A stretch of 64,000 bases of DNA, from the NCBI GenBank assembly GCA_040954595.2, contig CM082576.2:10726001-10790000 (forward strand), in the 5' to 3' direction. The notes under the pieces are model-generated. The model saw only the letters and a program-made list of their open reading frames with translations. It made no database searches and was not told where the DNA came from. Positions 1 through 10,734 of this stretch are shown here, in pieces; the stretch's first letter is position 1; each line of letters opens with the position of its first letter. The DNA comes from Balanoglossus misakiensis. Its lineage: Eukaryota > Hemichordata. Both the position numbers and the translations under genes were made by a program.

Positions 1-235
1 TCTGAATAATAAAGTATAAACATTTCAACAGTGAATGACCGATTCTTTAAAAAAAACATTACCGGTATGTGTCAAAGTGATCATAACAGTCTATGTTATA
101 GACATCACAGACTTATGACATCAATATTAATGGTTCACATCACAGTTGACCTGGCGCACATACAGACAGGTTAAAGGAAGAAAATGAGAAAATATATGAA
201 ATTCACAACGTCAAATCTGAGATACAGTTTCTGTT

Positions 236-3200
236 TTATGGCTCAAACTCAAAGTGATACTGGAGATTCTGAAGCTGGCAGAGATCGTGCCTAGGTAGTC
301 TATTCAGAGTCTGGGGCAAATCAACCACACAGCCTCTGTCCTCCCACTCGTAACAATAGTCCAAGACATATTTTGTACATTTCAGTTCATTTTCTTTGCC
401 ATCACACTCAAGCCCTTCCACTTGACACGGACTCATATCATGCTCTTCATCGAAAAAGCAACTCTCATCTTCCTGTTAAAAGAGAAGAGACGAGAATACA
501 TTAATAAAATTATACTCTGGATTCTGGCGTTGTTTCTGTGGGTGGCGCCATGGTAAGAATAACAGAAATATTACGTGTGTCTGTCGAAAATGACCAGAAA
601 TCCCCTTCTACGGCATAAAAATGATAACCGCCATTTCTTATCCCAAGTAATAATGTACTCACGGTGAGATCTGGTCCATCATGCGTCTCTTCACTCGAAG
701 ATTCAAAATTATATTCACTCATAAAGCTCTCCTGATCGTGACACTGGGGGCGCTCTACACTCCTCCCAATCTCCTGCATAAGTTCTTCATATTCAATTAA
801 CACATTACTGAAAGACAATCTACCTATGGCAAAAGGGAGAAAACACTGATGAGTATGGCTGTCAAAGTAAGAAACGATAATCTACAAGGATGACCTAGAA
901 CAACAAATTGTATGTAAGTGAAATTTCTCAGATACATATCAGTGGCATATTTTCAGACCAAACAGTTGCTCCTTCATCCTGGCAATAATTGAATCAACAT
1001 TTTGTTAAGTAAAAGGCTATAAATCTGCAATCACTTACCATGCCTTTTGGATCTGTCAGTGTCTATATCTTTTGCTTTTACAGTGTCTCTCTTGAGCGTC
1101 CACGATATCTCGACAACTTGGTGAACGCCTTCTTTCAGCGCTGTCTGCCGCCACCACAGGTGGGGAATGTACAGCATATCGCCTTCCTGCATGTCAAAAC
1201 TAATAGGATGCAGACTACTGGCTCTGGGCAGGAGAAACAGTAAATTTGTATTAATTTTTTTAAATCAAAATCCAAGTCAATGCAGGTAGGCATAATCCAG
1301 CATTCTCATAAATTTGACAAGCAGATGTGCCTACCTAGGGAACTGTTCTGTGTCTAAAGCTGTGAAATCGACTGGTGATGTTCCAATGGGGTTTCCTTCG
1401 TCTGCGTAGAGGTTCGCTGATTGCAGTGGCGAAACCAACGTCACAGACTGATTGCCTCTCAGTGCGCATAGCAACATCTCGCGATCCTCAATGTGCAAGC
1501 TGGAAACTCTTTCTCCACTGCTCATTTGCATACGACTCCTGAAAGGTCGCTGGAATAGGTCAGCGCATCTCAGACACGTCGGCATGGTGATGTCAGCTGG
1601 GGATTGGAAGAATGATTGTGAAATAAAACAACTGGTGAAATATTTTGTGGATTATTCGAAGCGACACTGAAAAAAAACACTGTACAAGGGGAAACTGCTT
1701 GATATGGAACTTAGACAATAATTATAAAACGAATAAAGTTGTTTTACATTACATTTTGTTACTTTTGTATGCAAGAACTTAACACCATTCTAACTTTTAA
1801 CAACTTCAGCCATTCGTTTGACAAAAAAAGGTGTGCGTACAGTGCGGAGTGTTGTTAAACACCTACCATCCAAAGGAGAAATGATCTCTTGTGACAACGT
1901 CAAAGAACCCTTCTTGTAAAATTCCAAAAATTCTTTCATCGTCATCTTCGTCGCAGCTTTTTGTTCCTGGTCAACAACATTCAAAGTGACATCTCCGTAT
2001 TTCTCTGACAGATATTCCTCGGACCACAGTGAATATGCCGGCCAAGATTTGACAACATCTTTAGGAACAGGGACAAATCAAATATACGTTGGTATTAGGG
2101 ACCGTTCAGTTTTTACGGCCGGGGGGGGGGGGGCCGGCAAAATCCAGGGGGGGGGGGTCACTTGAATTTTGAAGTCCAAAAGGGGGGGGTCATCTGTTTT
2201 TTTTAAACGTTTAGGGGGGGGTCACATACTTTTGCCACCAAACTTTTGCTTTTGAGTCCACAAAATTGCAGTTTCGCGCCCTTTATTTTACAAAATTTTC
2301 TAATCCACACACACCCTCCCACACCCACCCCCTACATTCTTTGCAACATATCGATTTTTGCTGGTTTGACTATTCTACCAGGGCTGAGTGCTTGCCACCC
2401 CAAAACCACTGATGATAATACATAAAGGAGAATAACGTTTAAACCATTTTGCATAACTGATAGTTTCGTGCTGCATCTTCTATATGCTGGAAGTTTTATA
2501 AATGATGTCATGACGAAGATGACGCCAAATCTTCTAACTTTGAGTGGGATGGCAAAAAATAAAATTGGTCCTCCCAAACATTGAGATGAATTTGCTTTTG
2601 AGTTCATAAAAATGCAACTTTGAGCTACATATTTTACAAAATTTTCTTATGTGGGAGGGGGACACCCCCTCCACACCCACCCCCTACATTCTATGCAACA
2701 TATCATTTATCCGCTGGTTTGTCTAGTGTACCAGGGCAGACTTATTCCCACCCCACCCCTATACTTACTTTGAGTGGAGTGGCAAAATCAAAATTCGTCC
2801 TGCCTAACATTGACTTTATTTGCTTTTGAGTTCATTAAAATGCAACTTTGAGCACCGTATTTTACAAAATGTTCTTATGTGGGAGGGGGACACCCCCTCC
2901 CACGCCCACCCCCACCACTTTTATGGTTTTACCAATTCTAGCAACTATTGTATTGACTTGTCATTTTATTTTTGTTCATAGATTTCTTTATTGCAACGAT
3001 ATTATTAAATAATTCAATTACTTTAAGAAATTTATAATTGAGGGGTGAGGAGCCCCATTCCCTTTATTGCATACAGTGTATACATAGGATCAGGACGGCG
3101 AATGTTTTCGGCGTGGGGGGGGGGGGGTCATCATATTTTTGGGTCTGTCAAAGGGGGGGTCATCATTTTTTTGGGCTGGGTGAAGGGGGGGTCGGCCTGA

Positions 3201-3773
3201 TTTTGAGAACCGATGACACAAACTTGCCAGCCCCCCCCCTGCCGTAAAAACTGAACGGTCCCTTACTGTATCATTCAAAATCAAGTATTGTATGTGAGAA
3301 GCAATTGTGTGAGCTGGTAACTTTTGAAGTCGAACTTAAGTCCCATTGTGCATTAATAGGTCGAGAAAAAAGTAAACTTTTATCAGTTCACCATTAAACC
3401 AAACCTTATGCCCACTTTGTAACAATTATGAGTACAATGTATTAACTTATCAATGAAATGAAATGATGATTGAATGAAGGAGACGCATACTCCTTATTAG
3501 CACCGGATTTCTTTTCGATACGAATTGTTGAAAAAAGTCTTCAGGACTTATCATGAAACTAAGTTTCTCTCCGTTATCCAGGAATGGCAAACTTCCCTCC
3601 ATGGCTTGGTTAGCCCCCGCGGTGTATTTCGATTTCCAGTCGCTATCGTCGTGCCCATCGCTGTGGTCGTGATCAAGGTGTCCATCAACACGGAAGTGAT
3701 TGCTGTTGCTGATTGTAAACAAACACACGTGAATTACCACGATCGACGAGGTGGTAAAAGTTGACAATGACAT
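236..3773 (-). CDS. Secreted/ER-lumen JmjC (cupin-8 type) domain protein, 6 exons, 439 aa
   Basis: Exons (minus strand): 3773-3491, 2058-1867, 1596-1335, 1223-1039, 823-663, 472-236; phases agree and sum to 440 codons. I chose the Met at 3773 because it starts a hydrophobic signal peptide (MSLSTFTTSSIVVIHVCLF); an in-frame Met at 3797 is the alternative. A His/Asp-rich stretch (HLDHDHSDGHDDSD) follows, then the cupin core: WPAYSLWSEEYL, DITMPTCLRC, SSLHIEDREMLLCAL and GDMLYIPHLWWRQ. This is the FIH/HSPBAP1/JMJD7-like cupin-8 layout of Fe(II)/2-oxoglutarate hydroxylases. The tail is acidic and ends in an exon with five Cys. The first metal motif reads HxE, and the expected distal His in WWHQ is Arg, so activity is doubtful. 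The family is clear; the substrate is unknown. The gene is divergent from the coiled-coil gene at 4299. Confidence 0.82.
2098..3262. mobile_element. Non-autonomous PIF/Harbinger-like DNA transposon, copy 1 (1165 bp)
   Basis: The left end GGGACCGTTCAGTTTTTACG reappears inverted at the right end, and TTA flanks the element on both sides (2095-2097 and 3263-3265). A 3-bp TWA target duplication with TIRs starting GGG is typical of PIF/Harbinger. Inside are direct repeats of roughly 240-350 bp, G-runs followed by TCA near both ends, and GC-rich palindromes. No transposase is visible. It sits in intron 1 of the JmjC gene, starting only 39 bp upstream of the exon 2 acceptor. Copy 2 is at 33608-34786 in the same orientation. 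Confidence 0.85.
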
Positions 3774-4298
3774 GTCACGCCGATAACCGCAGATCAAATG
3801 GGCTGAATATGATAATAAATAATTGCAGAATACAAGTTCCTGTAAGCATTACATTAAAGCCCGGATCTGTTGACCATTGAACCAGGAAACCAGTGATCGT
3901 GAAAGAGTGTGGGCGTGGTGCTTATAGAATATCGCCCTCTGGAGAGGGAATCCCTTTTAGGTTTTAGGCTCGTCAAGAAAAATCGTAACATTATATTATG
4001 AGTACAAAATGTACATTTATATTATTGTAATGGGAATTTTAAAACTATTAATATTTAAAAACACATTATTTAATCTTTTTCAAGTTGTTTATTTGAGTTT
4101 TTCTCATTTACTACGACGAGCCAAATCTCTTGGCCTGGTCTTACGCTTGAACGAGGACAAGACGTAATCCCGGAAGTATCGGGGCTTCGACTGGGCAAAC
4201 ATGTAGTCTTGTCCGTCTTAGCCTGTCTTGCCATCAAAGTGTGTATCGTGATGCTTTTTTCTTAGATTTCTACAACTTGGGAGTAAGCAAGCCTCAAA
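3774..4298. promoter_or_regulatory. Divergent promoter region between the JmjC and coiled-coil genes
   Basis: The two start codons face away from each other across about 525 bp with no other ORF of note. A CCGGAAGT ETS-type site lies at 4170-4177, in a locally CpG-richer stretch (about 4110-4240) close to the plus-strand gene. The layout suggests a shared promoter; exact transcription starts are not visible. Confidence 0.45.
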
Positions 4299-7200
4299 AT
4301 GTCTCTCTTCAGTGGTATGAAACTGAACGTTGGTTCAGGTCAGAAGAGCGACAGCAGCGATGGAAAACCAGGAAAAAGCCCACACTCGAAACCTGTAGAT
4401 GTTTCGGATTGCTTCGACGACAATGATGAAGGTAGGCGTGATCAATGACCACTACGGTACCGTACATCCGATGATCACTGGTAAATTGTAGGTGTACAAT
4501 ATATGCCTATCAGTGCCCATCCTAAACAGTATGTATAAATACATACGCATACACACAGTATATATTAAACAATTGGTAACCATGGTAATACCAAGTAAAG
4601 TATCCTTAAAAAGACACCAATTGGCGTGCAGCTTGTAGAACTGCAGTAGAGACAACTCAAACTGATGGTTGTCTTGGGTTATACATTCATGTGTTCACAG
4701 GTTTTATCTCCCTTATTTGATAATCAAGATCAAAATGTTACTATGGGTGGCAACAGTACACAAATTGTAAGCAATACTAAAGTTCCATAATAAAAACCAA
4801 CATCATCTTTCAGAAAGTACTGAAGCCAAGGATCTCAGCACACCATTGTCACCTGCAGGAAGTGTGCGTAAACAATGCCCAGACACAGACAGCAAAGACA
4901 CCCCTTCAGAAGTAACTGAGGACGATATTCTCCAACAGCTTGATCACCTTGCGCATGAGCCGCCGCTTGCAAACACAGACTACAGCGCCGAACTTGCTGG
5001 TTTAGATTTGGATTTTCAGAGCAAGGAGCCAGAGTCGGATTCCTGCGATGCCAGTGCAGTGTCCGGAGACATAATTCCAACTGGAGGAGAGGGAGAAACA
5101 AGCCGCATACAAGAGGAAGTTGATCTTCCTTCACATAAAGTTGTCGGCACAGGTACTGATGCAGAGGTCGAGGCTGGTCGAGTCACCAGTGGATTCAGCT
5201 TCATACAGGAACCTACGACCTCCGAGGGTCATTCAGATGATGAGAAGTCTGCCGACAGTGAGGAACTCGAAGAAAGTGTCCAAGAAGGTCACCATGTTGA
5301 GGACTTGAGAGATACAGATGCACCTGGCTCAGGTGACACTGCGCAGCCGTGCTACCGTCTTCAGTTGACACAGAACGAGGAATTTGAATTGACGCTGCAG
5401 ACGAGTGAATCTGACATCCAGAGTATCAGAGCAGAAATTGCCATTGTGGCTGAACAACAGGATGCGGGGTTAAAACATTTTCAGAACATTCACGTGAGAC
5501 ACATAGCAAAACTACAACTGCTCAAAGAGTTGCAGGGTGAACAGTCAAAGGCTTTGGCAGAGGAAGATTTTGAAACAGGTGAGAGTCTGTCAGTCCTGAA
5601 AGTTTGTTTTACCAATTATAAAATGATTACTACAGATAGCACAAACTTTGCCATTTACATGTACCAACATCAGCAGCTTGATACCATATCTGGTGACAGA
5701 AAACACACACACAAACCACTATTAACATGCAGATTTTCTGGAACGAACAGGGATAGACAATTAAAGTGCACCCTTTGTTTTTCATTCTGCCAACAGCTGA
5801 AGACATTGACAGGAGAGTGAGTGTTCTCCAGCAGGAAGTTGATGCCTCACCACCTCCATCAATGTTCTCCCTTGAAGACATCAGAAGTTTTGTGGAGGCC
5901 ACGAAGTCACTGCACGATCGAGAAATGAAACAGCGAATGGAAAGATGCAAGCTACTGACTGCTCAGAAAGAAAAGGAAGAGACTTTTCTAGAAGAAGACA
6001 GACAAACAATTAACACTACCTTTCTAAAGGAAAAAGGAGAGATCGAAAAAGAGAAAATTCAGCTGGAGAAAACATTGAGGTGATTGATTAATAGTATTTC
6101 TGTTGTATGGTACAATTATCCGTGTATAACTTAGCGCTTTTTAGGAGACCTATAATTAACCTCTCTTTTTGTCTCGTACAGTCATTTGTCAATAGATAGA
6201 GAGCATTTGGAGAAAAGTGAAATCCAACTGGATGCTAAGATCGGTGCGTTGACCTCGGCGTTTGTGGAAAAGAAGCAAAGTTTGCAAGAGGAAATGAAAG
6301 ATGTTAAGGTAGAGTAATTGCAGAGTTGTTTATCATTGTGTAATTACATCTTGATGTTAATTCCAGAAAGAATAGGAACTTGTAGTTTTGTGCTTCACAC
6401 ATGAAATTATAAGCGAATGTGATATTCTGATTTTAGAATGAAATCTTAGAACTGGAAAGGAAACTTGTTGAAATGAGAGAGAAGGAGGTGCAGATTGCTG
6501 CTGACATATCAGAGGAGGAGGCCAAAATAGAGCAGGTCAACGCCGAGTTCCAAGATGAACGACAGAAACTGGCGGAAGAAAGAGACAAAATTGGAGAGCG
6601 TCAGGTGAACATTGACAGGGAAATGGAAACTGTCAGTCGTGCCGAGGAAGAGCTCTGCAAAAAGAAAGAAGAAATTGAAACCAAAGAAAGTCGGTAAGAC
6701 TTTGAACTGTAACATACATGTTTTCTGGGGTGGGTTTCATGTATGATGTGGAGCAGTGTAAATCATGACTTGGATTTTTATGGTGAGAAAGAATGAAGAA
6801 ATCAAAAGCTGAGACATAGCTGTTCATCTAAAGAATCATTTTCCAGGTCTCTGCACAACAAAGACGCCTTAGAAGAGCAAGTTGCCAAGGAAACAGAAGA
6901 AATTGAAGAACTGAAATGTGAACAAGTAAAACTTACGAAGATCAGCTTTGAGGAAAAAGACTGGCCTTCACTACAAATAAATACCCATGGAGACTTGGAC
7001 AGGTATAAGATTTACCCCAAAATGTACAAGGGATATATTTTAACTTTAAAAAAAATTCAAGTATCTCTCTTGCTCACTTGGAATTTAACAGAATACAGAA
7101 ATGTGAAAGTTTTTTGACTGAAATTATATTGACATTACCTTGATTCTAACACATCTTAACAGGAGCATTGATTTAGTCTACCCTTTGTTGAATTTATGCA

Positions 7201-8439
7201 TTATAGTTCAAAGAAGAAAGTCAATGCCTTGGAGGCTGATGTCAAGGAAAAGATGGCGGCCATTTTGAAATCCCAGACATCAGTGACTACATTGAGAAAG
7301 AAAGTGAATGACATTGAAGAGCAAATTGAAAGTCTGAATGAGTCCAAGAAACTAGCGGTAGCAGGTAGGTTGTCTTGACAAACATGTTATGAAAGTTTTT
7401 CATTTCTTGTGTGCATTGTGCGGGTTTCTTTCTGAAATGTGCATCGCATGAGTAAAGTATTTCAAAATACATGTATGGTGAAAGTGACAATAGTAGTATT
7501 CTGTTCTGATGTTGATTTTTACCACTGTAGGAAGAAACTTCACTGAAGCCAAACGCCTTTCTAATGAAGTCAAGGAACTCACTGCCACTGGGGAAAGCTG
7601 CCAGAAACAACTAGAAGATGCCACGGAAGAAGTTGCCGTCAGTAATAAAGTATTGGAAAAGTTGCAAGAGGAGTTCAAAATGGAAAAAGACAGTCTTCAG
7701 AGAGAAGAACTTCAGTTTGGTAAGTGCAGTTGTGTCTTAGACAACTTAGAGCAAATGTTATAGCAAAACTTGTCAACTTTACACACTTTTTGTTTTGTTT
7801 TAATAGATTTAAAGCTCCAGGAGGCGGCCCTGGGAGTAATTCATGATGCCAGGGCTAAGCTGGAAAATCCGGATCTATCCGCTCTGCACAGGAAACTGGT
7901 CCAAGCAGAAACGCTGGCCTGCTGCTTTCTGGTCAGAGAACTTTGCATCAAGCATGACTCTGAAGAGCCTGCTGAGGTCAGTGGGTACTTGAGCGGCCTC
8001 GAAGCAGAGTTTGATAGTGACGTTGACGCGGACATCAGAACAAGTGAAAGGGTGGAAGCCGATGGTTGTAAACTCAGCGAAGAAATAAAACAACAGATAT
8101 CGAAGCTGGAGGCAGAGTTGCAAGAAGCTGTGGAGGAGGAAGACTATGACACGGCTCATATCCTTTATTTAAAAGCCCATATTTGCACTTCTATAGAAAT
8201 AAACAAGAGGCCTTAAATGTGTGTTTGCACAGAACGACTGTGCATTGCATGTGCCCCTTTAACCATTCACATCACAGTGCAAATGTTGATTGAAATCAGT
8301 GGAGACGTGCGTAACATTGGTCATTGCAGACACGACATGATTATAACCTTAACGCTACCCACAGATACTTGATACGAAAATCGAGACTTTGAAGAAAAAA
8401 GCCAACAGCCAGGATTCATTTGGACTCAGTGATTCTTGA
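4299..8439 (+). CDS. Long coiled-coil protein with UVR-like motifs, 10 exons, 831 aa
   Basis: Exons: 4299-4431, 4814-5578, 5797-6079, 6182-6308, 6437-6693, 6847-7002, 7207-7364, 7531-7719, 7807-8157, 8363-8439; total 832 codons with TGA. The N-terminus (MSLFSGMKLNVGSG) and the next ~200 residues are Ser/Asp/Glu-rich and low in structure; the rest is Glu/Lys/Gln heptad-rich coiled coil. UVR-like hairpins are seen at LAEEDFETAEDIDRRV (exons 2/3), at the C-terminus EEEDYDTAQILDTKIETL (exons 9/10), and more weakly at GRNFTEAKRLSNEV (exon 8). The last intron is an AT-AC U12-type intron; without recognising it the protein would lose the end of its final motif. I do not recognise a named orthologue; a cytoskeletal, centrosomal or trafficking role is only a guess from composition. 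Confidence 0.8.
8158..8362 (+). other. U12-type AT-AC intron (205 bp) in the coiled-coil gene
   Basis: The donor reads ATATCCTTT, the exact minor-spliceosome consensus. CCTTAAC at 8347-8353 matches the U12 branch site core, and the intron ends in AC about 10 nt later (gctacccAC). Splicing here gives GCT C|AG ATA CTT, in frame, completes a UVR-like motif and reaches a natural stop. No GT donor before the next in-frame stop would do this. Confidence 0.85.
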
Positions 8440-8833
8440 TGCAAAGACTTTCAAGTTTGAATGTTAACATTTGTGCAATATTGGTTTGTAATTTTTTTAG
8501 AGTACTAAAACAATAAAGTGACATTTGTTTGATACATATCGCTTGTGGGTGATACATGATTGCCGTGTGCATGCCGTATGGAAGTGTGTAGTCTGTGATG
8601 ACTGCAATATTGCACTATAGAAACGGGATCATGCATGTTGAGAGTGAGAGCCAAATGTGCAACGGGATAGGAGGCCCAGGAGAATGATATCCAACTTAAG
8701 GGGTCAAAACATGGCGGACTACGAAGCATGATGGACGCGCTCGCTGTCATCGCCGATATTTTTTACTCGCTGTGCATGTCTGTATTATTTATTTTTTAAC
8801 AATTACTAGACATCGAAAGAAAATTAAGCGACA
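8440..8833 (+). promoter_or_regulatory. 3' end of the coiled-coil gene and NAA20 promoter
   Basis: A canonical AATAAA lies at 8512-8517, 73 bp after the coiled-coil stop, and probably ends that transcript. The next ~300 bp should hold the NAA20 promoter. A YY1-like AACATGGCGG lies at about 8708-8717. Confidence 0.45.
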
Positions 8834-10734
8834 ATGACGACTTTGCGGCCATTCACCTGTGATGATATGTTCCGATTCAATAATGTGTAAGTACAGTTCT
8901 CTTTCGAGATCAGAAAGAATGCCTGGGCGTAAAGGCCGGGTGTCATTGAATGAAATGCAGGTATGGTATTTACATGTAGCTTCAAAAGCCGTCCTGCGAA
9001 TGTCATCATTCCCGCAAGAACCCCACCAGGAAAATGCCTGGGTGGTAGAGTATACTGCACGTTGTTACCGACGTGTTTGGTCGGCCTTGAATGATGGGGC
9101 CGGGGAAATAAACAAGTGAAACAAAATTGATCTCATTGCTACTACTCCAGCCTCTAGCTCTAGTAGTTGCCAATATTCATTGATGTTAATGGGAATACAC
9201 CAGATTACCTACATTGTATTGTAAAGCTAATACATGTATTGTAATGCATGAATTGTTAGTGGAGTGGTCGCAGTCATCAGCAAGTACAGTATAGGGGTTG
9301 ACTACTTGTGTTCTTCAATTTTTGAATAAGACAACGCAGGCATCACCAATGTTATGCATATCAGGAGGCAATTGTGATTCAGAAGTGCATGAAGGGAAAC
9401 TGAGTTTTCTGATGTGACTTTTATTTTGTAACAACTGTGTTTCATTGTTTTTTGCAGGAATCTTGATCCTCTGACAGAAACTGTATCCTTTCCATTGCTG
9501 AAAAACACTTGATGACTTGTTTGGAACTACTCCATGAAATGGTTTAATCTTACAGCCCAGCCAATATATGTTTCCAGGAAGTCGTATGGCAAAAAAATTC
9601 TACACTGGTGGTGAGATTGAAGTCAGTAGAATGCCAATGTAACTTTGAAAAAACTACTAATAAATAAGTCTAAAGTAGGCTTTTTGTTCCTTAAGTCGGC
9701 GTTCAGTATGGATTACCATTTTACATGCAATATTTGGCACATTGGCCGGAGTACTTTCAAGTAGCTGAAGCACCTAATGGTACAATTATGGGATACAGTA
9801 AGTAGTACATGTACTGCTTCATAGATGTGTTGGTGTGTACACAATCACATGTACATTGCCACACGCACACATGCGTGCATGCATACGTGTGGAATACAAA
9901 ATGTACTGGTATATGCCTGGATAAGGTAACCGTCATTTTGGCCAAAGTCTATCATGAAAGGCTTTTTGGTGGTAGTCTAGATTTTTCTGTATGCTTATCT
10001 GTACAACTTTTATAGTGAAGTGTCAAAAACTTGTGTTGTTTCCTGTTGATTCACAGTAATGGGAAAGGCAGAAGGCAACAGTGAAAACTGGCACGGACAC
10101 GTCACAGCTTTAACGGTGGCACCCGAATACAGAAGACTTGGTCTTGCTAAAAATCTTATGGATGTTCTTGAAGAAGTGTCCGAAATGTAAGTCTGTATAT
10201 TGTCTGCTGTGCCTGCTGACATTAATTTGTATTGATACTATGAAGTCTTCATTTTGTGTATTTCTTTTTCTTTTTCACAGGAAGAAAACTTACTTTGTAG
10301 ACTTATTTGTTAGAGTATCAAATAAAGTAGCCATTGACATGTACCATAGATTAGGCTATACAGTGTATAGGACGGTCTTGGAGTATTACTCAGGTGATCC
10401 GGATGAAGATGCATTTGGTAGGTTCTTCATTCTTGCATGCCCGTACCTCATTCGGACATTAGCCATACTTTTCAGCTTTGTATTTTTGTTCTGTGTACCA
10501 AATGCAATTTCTTGACTGGGTCTACTCAAAACAGTATGTTCTATATACCAAGTACTATGCTTGTCCACATGAAATTCTCAGGCCTGTGTTCATAAGCTGA
10601 ATGCACTTATTCTAACATTTTGTCTCTTCACTACTTTTTTCTGATCAGATATGAGGAAAGCGATGTCAATGGACGTACACAAGAAATCAGTGGAACCCTT
10701 GAAAGACCCAGTGCGACCTGAAGACATAGAATGA
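8834..10734 (+). CDS. NAA20: N-alpha-acetyltransferase 20, NatB catalytic subunit, 6 exons, 173 aa
   Basis: Exons: 8834-8886, 9458-9482 (25 bp), 9707-9797, 10057-10186, 10281-10417, 10649-10734; 174 codons with TGA. The product aligns end to end with human NAA20 (178 aa): start MTTLRPFTCDDMFRFNN, then LAHWPEYF, WHGHVTALTVAPEYRRLGLA (the acetyl-CoA-binding GNAT motif A) and FVDLFVRVSN, ending VRPEDIE. NatB (NAA20 with NAA25) acetylates nascent proteins starting Met-Asp/Glu/Asn/Gln at the ribosome. Intron 2 is U12-type. The gene follows the coiled-coil gene on the same strand. Confidence 0.98.
9483..9706 (+). other. U12-type GT-AG intron (224 bp) in NAA20
   Basis: The donor GTATCCTTT is the GT-AG U12 consensus. 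TTCCTTAAG at 9687-9695 differs by one base from the U12 branch consensus TTCCTTAAC and lies about 12 nt from the AG acceptor. The junction joins DPLTET to YGLPFY, exactly as in other NAA20 proteins. Confidence 0.85.

Noticed and set aside
2332-2607. 91-codon minus ORF, shared with 33942-34136
   Set aside because: It is part of the duplicated transposon, contains no transposase motif, and is broken differently in the second copy.
4835-5134. 99-codon minus ORF rich in Leu/Cys
   Set aside because: Shadow of exon 2 of the coiled-coil gene.
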